Source: Toxorhynchites rutilus septentrionalis
Lineage: Eukaryota > Arthropoda > Insecta > Diptera > Culicidae
NCBI RefSeq assembly: GCF_029784135.1
Contig: NC_073745.1
Coordinates: 161,275,335-161,339,334 of the forward strand
Reading direction: 5' to 3'
DNA length: 64,000 nt
In this document: in pieces, positions 11,641 through 24,400 of the stretch
Position numbering within the stretch: the first letter of the stretch is position 1
How the letters are laid out: each line of letters begins with the position of its first letter
The notes under the pieces: model-generated
What the model was told of the DNA's origin: nothing
What the model saw: only the letters and a program-made list of their open reading frames with translations
Databases searched by the model: none
Program-made: the position numbers and the translations under genes

Positions 11641-13396
11641 GTCAATGAAAAAATTATGGAAAGTGGCTCGAAACATGAGAAATCGCTCCTCAACGAATGA
11701 AAGCGAAGAATATTCACATCGATGGATTTTCAATTTTGCACGGAAGGTTTGTCCTGATTCCGCTCCTGTGCAAAAAATTGTTCGAGATATACCTCAAGAT
11801 AGGTGCGATCTTGATTCCGAGTTTTCGATGGTAGAATTCTCCCTTGCTCTCCTTTCTTGTAACAATTCGGCTCCAGGAACGGATAGAATTAAGTTCAACT
11901 TGTTGAAAAACCTCCCTGATGTGGCGAAACATCGCTTGTTGAATTTATTCAATCGGTTCATGGAGCATAATATTGTTCCAGATAATTGGAGACAAGTAAG
12001 AGTTATAGCTATTCAAAAACCCGGAAGGCCCGCGTCCGACTTCAATTCGTACCGCCCAATAGCAATGCTGTCTTGTATACGGAAATTGTTGGAGAAAATG
12101 ATCTTGTTTCGCCTTGATCGATGGGTTGAAACGAATGGCCTACTCTCAGATACACAATATGGGTTCCGCAGGGGCAAGGGGACGAATGATTGTCTTGCGT
12201 TGCTTTCTTCAGAAATTCAAATGGCTTACGCCGAAAAAAAACAAATAGCTACAGTATTCTTGGACATAAAGGGGGCCTTTGATTCTGTTTCAATAGAGGT
12301 TTTGTCAGACAAATTACACTCTCGGGGTCTGCCGCCTCTATTGAATAATATGTTATATAACTTGCTTTGTGAGAAACATTTGAACTTTTCTCACGGAGAT
12401 TCGGCAGTAAGTCGGTTCTCTTACATGGGCCTCCCCCAGGGCTCATGTTTAAGCCCCCTTTTGTACAACTTCTATGTAAGCGACATCGACAATTGCCTTA
12501 CACAAAATTGCAGCCTAAGACAACTTGCAGATGATGGAGTGGTGTCTGTCGTAGGATCAAACGAATCCGACCTGCAAGGACCCTTACAAGATACTTTGAA
12601 CAATTTTTCTACCTGGGCCATTGGGCTAGGGATCGAATTCTCCACGGAGAAAACAGAGATGGTGGTTTTTTCTAGGAAGCATAGACCAGCAAAACCAAAG
12701 CTTCAAATTTTGGGTAAACCGATCACTCATGCTATGTCATTCGAATATATTGGGGTCTGGTTCGACTCCAAATGTACTTGGGGGGCCCATATTAGGTATC
12801 TGAGTAAAAAATGTCAACAAAGAATAAACTTTCTCCGTACAATTACCGATCTTATAATGTTGTATCGAACAACTATTCTCTCAGTGATGGAGTATGGCAG
12901 TTTCTGTTTTCAATCAGCTGCCAAAACACACCTCATTAAACTCGAGCGAATTCAGTATCTTTGTCTCCGTATTGCGTTGGGATGTATGCCCTCAACGCAT
13001 ACCATGAGCATCGAGGTTTTGGCAGGCGTATTCCCACTAAAAGATTGCTTCAATTTATTATCTCTTCAGTTCCTCATCCGGTGTAAGGTTATGAACCCAT
13101 TGGTGATCGGAAATTTTGAGCAACTGAGCGAGCTAAATTTTCATTCTGGATTTATGGGCTCATATCATGAATTCATCTCCATGCAGGTTGATCCTTCTTC
13201 GTATATTCCCAACCGTATTTGTTTCCCTGACTACATCAATTCCTCTGTACATTTTGATCTGTTCATGAAGGAGAAAATCCATGATATTCCAGATTACCTT
13301 CTATCGGGAATCGTTCCTACGATCTTCAATGCAAAGTATGGGCGTATCAATTGTGATAATATGTATTTTACTGATGGGTCCTCTATGAACGGATAG
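11641..13396 (+). pseudogene. LINE ORF2: reverse transcriptase fused to ORF1
   Basis: In the same frame as ORF1, with no stop between, the RT begins abruptly (WKVARNMRNRSSTNESEEYS). The endonuclease domain normally between ORF1 and RT is missing, so an in-frame deletion has made a gag-RT fusion. RT motifs are clear: NSAPGTDRI, SYRPIAMLSC, FLDIKGAFDSV (motif A, about 12260), GLPQGSCLSPLLYNFY (motif B, about 12430) and LADDGVV (motif C, DD kept, about 12527). RNase H starts with YFTDGSSMNG and then meets a stop at 13394-13396. The frame was probably inactive before any further loss, because no endonuclease is encoded. Confidence 0.8.
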
Positions 13397-14060
13397 TCTT
13401 AGCTCTGTCGAAGCTATCCGTTCAGTGAGGCCCGAAAAGCACTCGCCGTACTTCCTTGAGAGAATACGAGAAATTTTGAGTGCTTTAACCAGACGCTGTT
13501 ATGTCATTACCTTTGTCTGGGTCCCTTCACATTGCTCAATTCCGGGTAATGAGAGGGCTGACTCATTAGCAAAGGTAGGTGCAATTGAAGGCGAAATTTA
13601 TCACCGTCAAATCGCCTTCAATGAATTTTATTCTTTAGTTCGTAAAAATACCATCGTTAACTGGCAACGCAAATGGAACGAAGATGAATTGGGCCGGTGG
13701 CTCCACTCAATTATCCCTAAGGTTAGCCTTAAACCATGGTTCAAAAGTCTGGACTTGAGTCGGGACTTTATTCGCACTTTCTCCCGACTCATGTCCAATC
13801 ACTGTTCGTTAAACGCGCTACTCTTTCGTTTTGATCTTGCCGACAGCAATATCTGTGCCTGTGGCTAAGGTTACCACGACATCGAACACGTTGTTTGGTC
13901 GTGCGAGGAGTATCTTGTTGCCAGATTGAATTTAGAAAACTCTCTTCGGGCTAGAGGAAGGCAGCCCAATGTGCCGGTGAGAGATGTGTTGGCTGGTTTA
14001 GACCTTGATTACATGTCCCAAATATATATCTTCCTAAAAGTTATCGATCTTCGTGTCTGA
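13397..14060 (+). pseudogene. LINE RNase H remainder and C-terminus
   Basis: After the stop at 13394-13396 about 70 codons of RNase H are missing: the Glu motif region seen in the copy at 700-800 is absent. Coding resumes at about 13425 in another frame with FVWVPSHCSIPGNERADSLA. A stop in CACG* at 13866-13868 interrupts the Cys/His segment, and the reading continues as GYHDIEHVVWSCEEYLVARL to about 14060. There are therefore a deletion plus at least one nonsense mutation. Confidence 0.7.
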
Positions 14061-14428
14061 TTGTCCTTATATCCTTATATTCTCCTTTTCCTTTTCCTTC
14101 GCGAGAAATCAAATCCCTTCTTATTAACAATAGAATAAGGTGAAATGTAAATACATATTAGATATAAGATAGGCTTAAGAATTGAGTGTAATGAATGTGA
14201 GTGTGAATGTGAGAGTGAACATTGTCAACATATCCTTTTATCCCTTCCTTTTCCTGAAGAAAATATGTCACCCTTCTAAACTCGAGTAGACCGCGAGTAA
14301 TCGGTTTTCTACACCATTAACATTAGAATTAAGGAAAAATGTTTATATATACTTGTAACAATACAGTCAGGAGTTTGGCTCCTTTAAACTTATGTAACTG
14401 AGCCTGTAAAAATAAACGATTTAATAAA

Positions 14429-14440
14429 AAAAAGGCGATC
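14429..14440. repeat. Target-site duplication, right copy
   Basis: This is the partner of the 12-bp repeat at 10679-10690, directly after the A-rich 3' end of the LINE. The unoccupied host site can be read as ...TTGCCACC-AAAAAGGCGATC-GCTTCACATC... Confidence 0.8.
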
Positions 14441-17311
14441 GCTTCACATCTTGTCGCGGGGAACAGGAAACTAGAATTATGGAGGTGTAAACAATATTAC
14501 AAGTTATGTCCCGTCTCACCAAGCAAGACCGACCAGGGAAACGGTAGAGCCACTCATTTGGGATTAACTAGCGCATACGGTTTATTCACCAGAACCATTC
14601 CCTTCCGATTGAGGGAACACGCACTCGTTGAGCAGCACTTAAATTCCTACGAAAATGTGCGGAATCGGTGAAATATTAAAAAAATGAGGAAATCCCGGTG
14701 TGAAAACAGATCGCTGGAAATATTATTCTCTACATGTGCTTGAGAGTTCAAAAATACGAATGTTGTTTGAAGTTTCGTAATATAATCAATTGCGTAGCAC
14801 AAGAAATCTTGCGATTTCGTATGTCGACTGATATTATTAGGTGTTAAAAGTTCCACAATTTGGGAATTTATTGATGAAGTTCCATATAAATAATCCATAT
14901 AGTAACATGACAAATCTGGAAAGGAAAAAAATCACAGGTTGGATGACATCCAAGTTTGACAGCTGTCAGAAAATAGAGCCATATAACTTTGTACTATCGG
15001 CAGGTTGTACTCAACCATTAATTTTACGATTGATGCCGCAGTTAAAATAGGGCGAAATTCTGCTTGTGTCTTTGCAACCCAAAATTTACTGCAAACATGC
15101 ACACATATTCTTCTGTGCACCCGTACGGAGCTCAGTCACATTTAACAACAGCTGGATCTAGGTAGACACATTGGCCGTAAAATCTCATCTCCACAACTTG
15201 AGGCAGCAGGTCGTAGGTACCACAACCATAGCGAAATGAAATATTAGCAATAGCATCTAGATTCGTTTTTATGAAGAAAAGCTTGATTAAATGTTCCGGT
15301 ACCGAAGCGGACGTGATTCCGCCCATTAGGATAGTGTTTTGAATTCCAAGAAATCGATGGAACTTCCGTTTGAGGATGCCATGAGTGAAATTGAACTTTC
15401 GAAACCAGAATATGATACTTTGTAACGTCCTGTCCCATGGGTAAAGTGCTGTTATAGTGCTGCTAGGATTGAAAGCACTAGACTTAAAACTGATTATTTT
15501 TGTATACTGCCAACTTGACGACAATCAACCACGAGCAGGACGCACATTTCTCCGCATTTGAGTTATAACTCACATCAAATTAAACATAATAGCTTTAATG
15601 CGTAGTCATTTTTTGATAGCATTACTTATTTCGATGTCTCGACGTAAAGTGATAGGTTCTTGCAGAAAGCTGAATCGACAGAAATTCAACTCGAATCAAA
15701 CACTAGGACCTAGAGCTTGGAGGAAATGTAAAGTTGAGTTTCAATCGCTTTTGATTTTTTACCCATCACTGTAAATTTTCATTACCTTGCTTTTCCGGTT
15801 GTTCTTCCTTCCTATTAGCAGTAATTTGTTGAAGCTATAGCATTCTAGCTCCTTCTGTGGCTTTGTACCCAAGGCGCCCGACGCCTTTTTAACTACCGTT
15901 AGTCTAGGATAATATAAATTATGCTTGAATGTGCTGCCTTAAGTTTTGTTTACATTAACGGCCTAAACCAAAATGTGAATATGAAGAAAGCGCGCAATAA
16001 CTCTGACAATTTATATAACGCTGTTGAATTATAGCTCAGCGGAATGGGTGTTTTGTCTGGCACTTTCGTAATTAAAGGGAGCGACTAAGCTGGTCAACAG
16101 GCTGAGCATCAAATCGTAAATCAGTTGAATATGAAATTATTTTAAAACTTCCCAAAGCGAGAATTTATAACAATGAGGTCTGATTATAGTAGCAAAATTG
16201 GGCCTTTTCAGTTTGAGCACTTCAGGTTGAAACTGAAAGGAAACAATTCATTCAAGATTAATACAGAAATAGGCAATGGAAATAAGTTCCGTGGAGCGTT
16301 AACAGTGGCACATTTCAAATGTAAATTCGTGGGGCGGGAAAGTGAATCAGATCCCGTTCCATATTTACTTGGAGAAAGGTACCTCCTTAGGAATCGTTCC
16401 TGACACTTTATCTCATGAAGCACTATTTTCGAATGCTGCTTAAATTAAACATTTATCTTTCGGAATTGGGATACCTATACATTCTCAGGCGTTTAATTGA
16501 TTTCTATAGAAAAAAATATTATTTGAATATACAAACACATGACTGCAATTCATTGCCAAAGGGACAACGAAGAATTCCAGAGTAACCGTGCAGATGCCAA
16601 AAATGTCAAATCTTGAAGCGGAACTGAGAAACTGAGAAAAAAAAGCTGCATCTTCTGACAACCCCTTATAACGTATCCAGCCCATGAATTCAGTCGAATC
16701 AATTAATCAGCTATGCTCCCAAACAAACATATCACGGAATACACGATTTCACGGAAAGTTAATTTATCGTTTGCATTCTCTGAATTATGGTTTTTTTCGG
16801 AGATGGATACAGCTACCGTAGGATGTGGTGTGTTCAGTATTCAGTAGCCACGCATTGAATATGACTCACTGTTTACTACAAATGGTATCATAGCATTTGT
16901 TCACTAAGATGTTGCTTGTTTGTTATGTTTGACAATGTTATTCCCATTATACAAAAGAACATACGATTTTCTGATATTGATGAGTCTGATTGAGCAAATT
17001 AGTAAACTCTATGTATGAATGTATGACGAATTTCTTGCCAACTCAAATGGCCGTTGGCAGGTTGCAGTGAAACTATGTGGGTGTAAAGATATTGGTCATT
17101 TAAGTAACTTTGCATATTGGAAATCTTCAACAAAGAGACCGGTAAGTTCTAAGTCCGATATACACACATTTTTGTTAACATTTAGTTCTATGGATCATTA
17201 GTTGAGCGACATCTTCCTACTGTAATAAAGAAGTCGTGTATGGATGGCAATCGTCAACGTGATTAGCAAAGCGCGTCTCTATAGATTTGCTGGTCAAAAA
17301 AAAGCAGAATA
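14441..17311. other. Unassigned stretch, no gene recognised
   Basis: Several short frames exist on both strands. The longest is 15132-15524 on the minus strand (130 aa), ending in a Cys-containing segment (FRYGCGTYDLL, QCVYLDPAVVKC), but no family is recognisable. It overlaps another minus frame (15244-15438). Codon bias and conservation cannot be judged here. No transposon termini were found in this stretch. Confidence 0.35.
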
Positions 17312-17381
<70 letters not shown>

Positions 17382-17864
17382 GGATTTCTGTCTGTCTGTC
17401 TGATTCTTATGGACGCAGAAACAACTGCCATACAGATGAAATACAAATTTCTGCTGTACACGAGAATTAATGAAGCAAATGAAACCAAATTAGACATATT
17501 GAGGTTTTAGGGTGCAATAAATGTTTCTATGATGGTTAGACTCTCCACCACCCTCTCTAAGGGGGGGGGGGACTGCCATACGAATGAAACACAAATTTCT
17601 GCATTATTCGGGAATTGATCAAGCAAATGTAACCAAATTAGGCATGTTTTAGGGCGCAGTAAATATTTCTATGGTGGTTAGACACTCCACCCACCTCTCT
17701 AAGGGGGAGCTGCTATACAAAATTAAACGGGGTCGATTAGAAGATCAATCAATGAACAGTTCTGCGATTGGACCCACGAATTTGTTCATAGTATGAAAAC
17801 GTGAATGTTTGAAAGTATTGATAACAAAACACAAATTTTGAGCGGGACGAAGTATGCCGGGTAG
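17312..17864 (+). mobile_element. Non-autonomous Helitron-like element with (TA)n head
   Basis: It starts TCTATATATA after an A (the insertion site A|T of Helitrons) and continues through a long TA run into ATGGATTTCTGTCTGTCTGT. It then holds two imperfect copies of a block with ACAAATTTCTGC, ACCAAATTAG and CTCTCTAAGGGGG. The 3' end is GCGGGACGAAGTATGCCGGG-TAG|T, a mutated version of the GTCAGCTAG|T ends seen at 2954 and 43693. There is no coding capacity. Confidence 0.65.
17314..17379. repeat. (TA)n microsatellite
   Basis: About 33 uninterrupted TA dinucleotides form the head of the Helitron-like element. Such a run is length-variable and prone to cruciform formation. Confidence 0.95.
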
Positions 17865-18912
17865 TTCTGGATAAATGTGGTCTGATAAGGTTAATAGGAA
17901 CTACCGTCAGTTTTCGCTCAGGTCACCTAACCACTGTTGTCGCTGATGAGAGCATCACCAATGTCAAAAAATCATACAATACACCCAAACTAGCGTTGGC
18001 AGAAAACATTTCATCTTTGGCAGAAATGATGCCATTTAGTGTGCTGGAGAGTCAAATACGCAAATAATGAGCTGTTTTAAAAGCTTAAAAATGGTTTGTA
18101 TGTATTCGTGCAGACATCTCTTTCTGTTTCCTTTTCTCATTTCATTTGGGATTGTGCCAAACAAAAAGTCCATGCGACGACAATGGGGATCGAATCAAGG
18201 CCGGCTGGAATGCGAAGCTATTTTACACGACCACGCTATCCACATGGCTAATGATGCTTAAGCAGTTGTTCAGCAAATTCATTAATTATAAAATGAAGTT
18301 GGGAAGTGTTTTCTAAGAGTAGAAAAGGAGCGCATGAAGGAGAACAATATCTATCTCGGTCTGGGCCATGTATGTGGCAAAGTATGCGGAAAGCTTATTT
18401 GTCTTTTGTTTCGCTCGCTCGTATTAATCGTATATTGCTGTACCATGTATATTATACAAATGCCTACCAGTATTTGTGAGTCTCGACATTTTCTGTTATG
18501 TTATGTCTCATTTAATGTCACAAATCGGGATGACAAAACATGAGCTAAAAATCAATTTTGGGTGTAGTTAACAACTTGATGTGAATGGTGTCTTGTCAGC
18601 ACAGATCACGAGCGTAGGTAAATAGAAATATTGGGTATGATACGTGGAAGAACTGATAAGCAGATTGATTTTATCCACTAAAAGAAATATCCATTGAACA
18701 AATTGATCACCATAACTTAATTGCTAAGGGGGGAAACCTTAAAATGTATAATTAAAATCTTCTAAATGGTTATCGTTTGTAACAGAAGACAACAACAATT
18801 CCCTATTGCATCAATTGTTTAACCCCTTGCCGTACGATTTGATTTCCAACAGCATGACCCAAACACGAGCACGTCGAGTCGTTCCGCTACTCTGCTGAGC
18901 GTGTATATCTTA
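17865..18912. other. Unassigned stretch with one tRNA-like segment
   Basis: No coding region or transposon end is recognisable except for the tRNA-like segment at 18180-18258. Short frames at 18067-18261 and 18334-18543 are Cys-containing but show no domain. Confidence 0.35.
18180..18258 (-). repeat. tRNA-like segment, probable SINE head
   Basis: On the minus strand TTAGCCATGTGGATAGCGTG resembles a polymerase III box A. About 40 bases later, CTTGATTCGATCCCC is a good box B (GATTCGATCC). The spacing suits a tRNA-derived SINE. A cloverleaf acceptor stem is not evident, so it is not called a tRNA gene. Confidence 0.45.
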
Positions 18913-19022
18913 GGGGCTGTACACATACCACGTGGACACAAAAAGCACGATTTCAGACTCCCCTCTCCGCGGACAAGCGTCGACATTGACCAAAGCCCTC
19001 CCCCTGTTGTCCACGTGGACAT
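18913..19022. repeat. Small MITE with CACGTGG-containing inverted ends
   Basis: GGGGCTGTACACATACCACG on the left and TTGTCCACGTGGACATTC on the right form degenerate inverted ends around CCCCTCTCCGCGGACAAGCG. This layout matches a MITE family widespread in insects (GGGGCCGTCCA...CACGTGG). The right terminus has decayed. The family resemblance is recalled, not searched. Confidence 0.5.
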
Positions 19023-19157
19023 TCTTTGATATTTTTGAATTAAAAATTACCAAGTAACTAACAAAATTACCATGTAATTACCTCGACTGCACCCTTATTC
19101 CATTTCAAGTTTGTTTCATGCTAGATTTTGTTTCTTTATTAATTTTTTTTGAATTTG

Positions 19158-19793
19158 TTTTTTTTACAGGCTCAGTTACATAAGTTTAAAGGAGCCGAAT
19201 TCTTCAATATATTTTTAAAACAATCTATATAAACAATTTTCTTAAATCTATGGTTAATAATGTGAGAATCCGTTTACTCGCGGTGGACTCGAGTTTAGAA
19301 GGGTGACATATTTTTTCAGGAAAAGGATGGAATATAAGGAAATTATTACAATGTTGATAATCACACACACTCAATTCTTGAATCTATTCGTATATTCATT
19401 GAGAATTTACATTCCAATTTACTCTCCTGTTTATAGCAATGGTCCCCTTAATAATTGAATAAAGAATAAATTGCTCGTAAAGGAAGAAAAGGAGGGTATA
19501 AGGATATCGGAATAATCACACACGACAATCGATAGCTTTAAGGAAAACATATATTTGGGACATGTAATCAAGGTCTAACCGAGCCAACACATCTCTCACC
19601 GGCACATTGGGCTGCCTTCCTCTAGCCCGAAGAGAGTTTTCTAAATTCGATCTGGCAACAAGATACTCCTCGCACGACCAAACAACGTGCTCGTTGTCGT
19701 GGTAACCTTGGCCACAAACGCAGATATTGCTGCCGGCCAGATTGAAACGAAAGAGTAGCGCGTCTAACGAACAGTGATTGGAAATGAGTCGGC
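19158..19793 (-). mobile_element. I-like LINE, 5'-truncated 3' end
   Basis: This is the reverse complement of about 13790-14428: a T-run, then ACAGGCTCAGTTACATAAGT (the complemented 3' tail), the 3' UTR, and coding remains equivalent to GYHDIEHVVWSCEEY at about 19660-19710 (complement of ACGTGCTCGTTGTCGTGG). Homology stops at GAGTCGG near 19793. It is about 635 bp and non-coding as it stands. The TSD is not convincing. Confidence 0.75.
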
Positions 19794-19814
19794 CCCCAGT
19801 TGCAAATTAACAAA

Positions 19815-20780
19815 TTTGACTTGTATCATGTCTCTGTATTCATAAATAACGTAGAACATACTGAGGAATAAGATGTGAATGATTTTTATAATTCGAATTT
19901 AGCATAATTCATCCATACAGCAATCTCCGATAAATAACGTCCGGCATGTGCAAAAAAGTATAACATATAGTCGATTTTCACTGCTGTTTAACTTACCCGA
20001 GGGTTGAAAAAAAAACATGGGGTGAGTTGAAATACTCAGAGCTATATGGAAAAAGATTTTCCAGTTTACTTTTCAAAACCACTACACTTGATTAACACTA
20101 TGGCGATTGGCAATTATGGCGATATTTTTGCTAAAAAAACGTGTTTTCGGACCGTTTGAGTCAGCGCGCAAAAATGTTTGTTTTGATTTCACGAACGAGG
20201 AAAGGTCGACTGCGTTAAGGGAGGACCCCTGTCTGGAAGGTCGAAAAATAATGAAGTGAAATGTTCGGATATTTTGGTTATTGTTAAGGTATATTTGGAG
20301 ATGTATTTTCCATTTTTTGAGTGCACGAATAATAATTATTACGCTGTTGACAGCTTGATGCGTAGATGCTGTCTGAAAATCAATGGGGTATCGCAGAACG
20401 AATTCCAATGAATATTTTGAAAGTTAAGGACAATATCTAAAGCGTTACATAGAGGTTTTTAAAATTTTAAAAATTGCCAAAATGGCGGCCATTTTTGCTA
20501 TAAAAAATCGAAAAATATAATATTTCAAAACGGCTATGTAACGCTTTGGGTAATTAAGTTTTACATGTTGATAAAAAATTTCATGGCAAATCGGACGAGT
20601 AGATCCTGAGATAAAAAACATGGTTGCGAGAAAAAACGCGTGTAGAAAATCGTACAGCAATACTATATCCCTTGAGCTGACCTCATACTTTTGGTTGTAA
20701 CTTTCCAATGAAACCAAATATCGAATAATTCTTTTAGAACAACATTTCTGAGGGCTTCCCAAAAGTACAAATATTTAAAA
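19815..20780. other. AT-rich stretch with an inverted repeat
   Basis: There is no gene. AAAGCGTTACATAG at 20439-20452 and its exact complement at 20534-20547 make a 14-bp perfect inverted repeat around ATGGCGGCC. The block around AGGGAGGACCCCTGTCTGGAAGG (about 20215-20240) recurs inverted at about 30945-30975 (CCGACCTTCCATACCGGGGT), so this holds an unnamed interspersed repeat. Confidence 0.4.
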
Positions 20781-20791
20781 AAGCAGATACC

Positions 20792-21299
20792 TTGCAAGAC
20801 TGTTACATAAATATGAACCATGAACTACAACATTTAGATGACTGGCTAAAATGGAAAAGACTGAAGCTGAACATAAACAAAACAAAATACATGGTAGTAT
20901 CGACACGTATTATAGACAGTAGCGGGTTTGATATAAATATAGATGGACAATCTGTGGAGAGGGCATCATCAATCAAATATCTTGGCGTTGTTTTGGACTA
21001 AACGCTGCACTTTGACGAACATATAAACTACACCATAAAGAAAGCAGCTCAAAAATATGGAGTGCTTTCTAGGATAAATCGATTTTTGACCTTTGAGAGT
21101 AAACTGACGATCTACAAAGCATTGATTGCTCCACATTTTGATAATTGTGCATCCGTGTTGTTCCTAGCGAACAAGAGACAATTGCAACGAATGCAAATTT
21201 TACAGAACAAAGCCATGCACTTGATATTGAGATGCGATAGATTAACTCCACGAAGATTTATGTTAGAATGCATACGATGGATGTCAGTTAGTTAACGTT
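20792..21299 (+). pseudogene. CR1/Jockey-group LINE RT fragment
   Basis: This is the C-terminal part of a reverse transcriptase: LKLNINKTKYMVVSTRI, then IKYLGVVLD-stop, then LHFDEHINYTIKKAAQKYGV, YKALIAPHFDNCASVLF and LQILQNKAM. The stop at 20999-21001 stands where the family has an open frame. The fragment ends at 21295 in MLECIRWMSVS, just where the T-run of the next element begins. The catalytic YADD and everything upstream are absent. The downstream continuation was not found on the other side of the inserted elements. Confidence 0.7.
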
Positions 21300-21440
21300 A
21301 GTTAACTTTTTTTTTTGGCAGGCTTATCTCACTTCTTAACTAGGCGAACCTAGCCAGAATTTTCACCTGCCCCCGGGCTTCTGAATGCCAAAGGGGGACT
21401 AGGCTCTGCGGAATGCACGTATCTGCATGCTCGTGCTGTT

Positions 21441-24400
21441 TTAGTCCTGACCGAGGAATTGTCGGACAATCGCGCAGGTGCTAAGGATGACCGACTTTTG
21501 GATGCCGGCCAATTCCTTCTCGATGTTCAACACCTTTAGCGCTTCCAGAAGTGTCTTCGGGATAATTCCAGTTCCAGAGAGAACGACTGGAACAATTCTT
21601 GGGACCTCCCTTAGCCCCCACAGTCGGCTAATGGTCGGTACTTGCAGATTTTGCGACCGTGGGTCTCCTCCAGATTCTGGTTCAGTGGAATAGCGACATC
21701 GATGATGGTGACTTTGCGGTCGCTCTTGTCGTAAACCATTATATCTGGGCGGTTGTGGTGGATCGAGAGGTCGGTCAGAACAGTGCGATCCCAGTACAGC
21801 TTGAAACGGTCATTTTCCAGGACAGGTGCAGGCAAGTACCGGTAGTTTGGTACGTTGTCTTCCAGTAGAGCACATTGGAGCGCCAGTTGTCGATGAACAA
21901 TACGGGCCACGTTGTTGTGGCACTCGGTGTAGGCTGCGTTGGCCAAAACGGGACAGCCTCCCATAATGTGCTCTATGTTTTCACCTGGTTGATGGCACAT
22001 CCGGCAAATGTCATCAACGTCTTGATGCCAGACGTACCGCCTGCAGTTTCTCGTCGGCATTATCCTGTCCTGGATGGCTATCATGTCGGCTTCTACTACT
22101 GAAGAGAGTTCACCACGCGTTAGCCACAGATTAGATGCGGCCTTGTCGACGTGTGGCCGGTCCAGTTGATGGGGGTGGGCACCATGCACTGCCTTCTGCT
22201 TCCAAGCTGCAATCTTCTCCTCCACTGTCTGCAGATTGCAGTTTAGTTGGTACTCCGCTTGCGCCAAGTGCAGAGCGCTGTATCCTCTGTCAGCGGCGCA
22301 GACAGCCCGGTATAGCGCGTTTTGGTTGGCGCGTTCTGCGAAGTACTCGCGCAGTTGTCGTACCTGGGCAACACACAGAGCTGAAATGTCGACGATTCCA
22401 AGTCCCCCTTCTTTGCGTGGTAGTGAAACTCTCTCCAGTGCCGATTGAGGATGGTGCATTCCGGCCTCTTTGAATGCTTTCCTCATCCTCCTCTTAAGGT
22501 CCCCTAGGTCAGTTTTGCTCCATTTGACTACACCAAAACTGAAGGTCAGCAGGGGAACCGCGAATGTGTTGATCGCGCGTACCTTGTTCCCCGCGTTGAG
22601 GAAAGTCCTCAGGACACAGTTCACTCGACTCAAGAACTTGTCTCGCAGCTCCGTCTTGATGTCGGAGTGGCGAATCCCGGTGAGCTGTCGGAATCCAAGA
22701 TATTTATAGGATTCGCCACGAACCATGTCTCTTATAAACTCGCCGTCATAGACCTCGTAGCCTCCGGATTCGGTAAGTTGTCCTTTCAGCAGGTGGACAC
22801 AGCGACACTTGTCGAGGCCGAACTCCATACAGATGTCCCTGCTTATTTCTTCGACAACCCGGATAGCTACACCTAGACGCTGACGTGAATCAGCGTAGAC
22901 CTTGAGATCGTCCATGTAAAAGGTATGGGTCACTTCTTCGTGGGCGCCGTCGCCATACCTTATTTTATAGCCATGACCGTTTCTATTGAGCGTCCTACTG
23001 AGGGGGTTCAGTGCCAGACAAAACCAAAGCGGGCTGAAAGAGTCGCCTTGGAATATCCCCCTCTTTATCTGCAACGTTCTAGACTGCAACACATTTTCCC
23101 CATCACTAAGGTGCAGAGACGTGCTCCACTGCCTCATCGCATGCTGCAGGAACCTAACGACGACGGGATCAATTTTGTAGAGCTCCAATACCCGGACGAG
23201 AAACGAGTGAGGTATGGAGTCATAAGCCTTCCTGTAATCGATATAGGCCATGCTTAGGTTCCGCTGGTTATAAACCGCCTGGCCGACTATGGCTGCGTCG
23301 ATGATGGCCTGGTCTTTGCAGCCATGCGTATTTTTTCTGCATCCTTTCTGCTCTTCTGCGATGATATGGTGTTGTTCGCAGTGGGCAGAAACTTTGGCGG
23401 TTATGATGCTGCTTAATATCTTGTACAGACTCGATAGGCACGTTATCGGCCTGTACTTTGATGGGTTCAATGTGTTGCTGTCTTTCGGGAGGAGGAATGT
23501 GACGCCACGGGTGGCGAATTCAGGGAGGTTGTGTGGGTCACGTAGCATCTTGTTGAAGCACTCAGCTATCTTTGGATGTGCGACGGTCAGCTTCTTGTGC
23601 CAAAAGTTCTGGACACCATCGGGGCCCGGTGCTGCCCAGTTCCTCAGGTACCGCGAGGCTTCGCGGACATCGTTCTCTCCGACGATGATAGCTGGCATCT
23701 CTCCAATTTCACCACAACTCTCCTCCTCCCGTCTTAACCACATTTGCACGTCGCGATGTTCTACTGGGGTCTCCCAAATACCAGCCCAGAAGTTCGTCAC
23801 ATCGCTAATATCTGGCAAACCTTCGCGGTAGTCGGGCTTCTCGTCGCTAATGTGGTCGTAGAACGCTTTCTCGTTATCTCTGAACATCCGATTTTGTTCC
23901 TGGCGCTTTGCAGAGTCAGAGTAACGTTTCAGCCGTTTTGTAAGGACGCTCAATTGCTGTACCAGTGTGTCGAGTTTTTCCGTCAGCTGGTGAGCTCCCA
24001 GCTGGCGAAGTTCAGTAGGCCGCACGATCACAGCAACTTGGCGACATAATTTCGCCGATCTGCTGCCTCTTTTGTACGCCATCAGTCTTCCAATTGCGGC
24101 GCGCTTGTTTAGGATCCGTTGCTCCAATCTCCTTCGCCATGGAGGCTCACGCCTTTCACGGAGATGTTGGAGCAGTCCGCCTCTTGGCCTAATACGGTAT
24201 CCTAAACTTTTGGCGGTCGCCACAGCAGCACAGTAAACCTTCAGTTGCAGCTCCTCCATGTTCTCAGCATCAACCAAGTGCAGCGGAAGAACGTGCTCGT
24301 TCATGAGCTTTACTGCACTTGTCAGCCTACGGGAATGCTGCAACTTCGGGATCCTGGGGCGCGACAATGGGTCTGTGTCGCGGAACTGTGAGATCGCCTC

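Larger units (their letters stand above)
10691..14428 (+). mobile_element. I-like LINE, 5'-truncated and internally deleted
   Basis: The element starts inside ORF1 (gag-like), carries two Cys/His knuckles, then an RT domain, a broken RNase H and a 3' UTR ending with AGCCTGTAAAAATAAACG and an A-run. It is flanked by the 12-bp TSD AAAAAGGCGATC. A full element of this type would also have an endonuclease, which is absent, and a complete RNase H. It is a dead copy. The 3' end is the same as that of the minus-strand copy at 19158-19793, and a short relic of the tail is at about 54635-54668. Confidence 0.85.

Noticed and set aside
17244..17510. ORFs with long Ile-Tyr runs on both strands
   Set aside because: They are translations of the (TA)n microsatellite and not proteins.
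18180..18258. A functional tRNA gene
   Set aside because: A and B boxes are present, but no acceptor stem or proper anticodon arm could be drawn; a SINE head is more likely.
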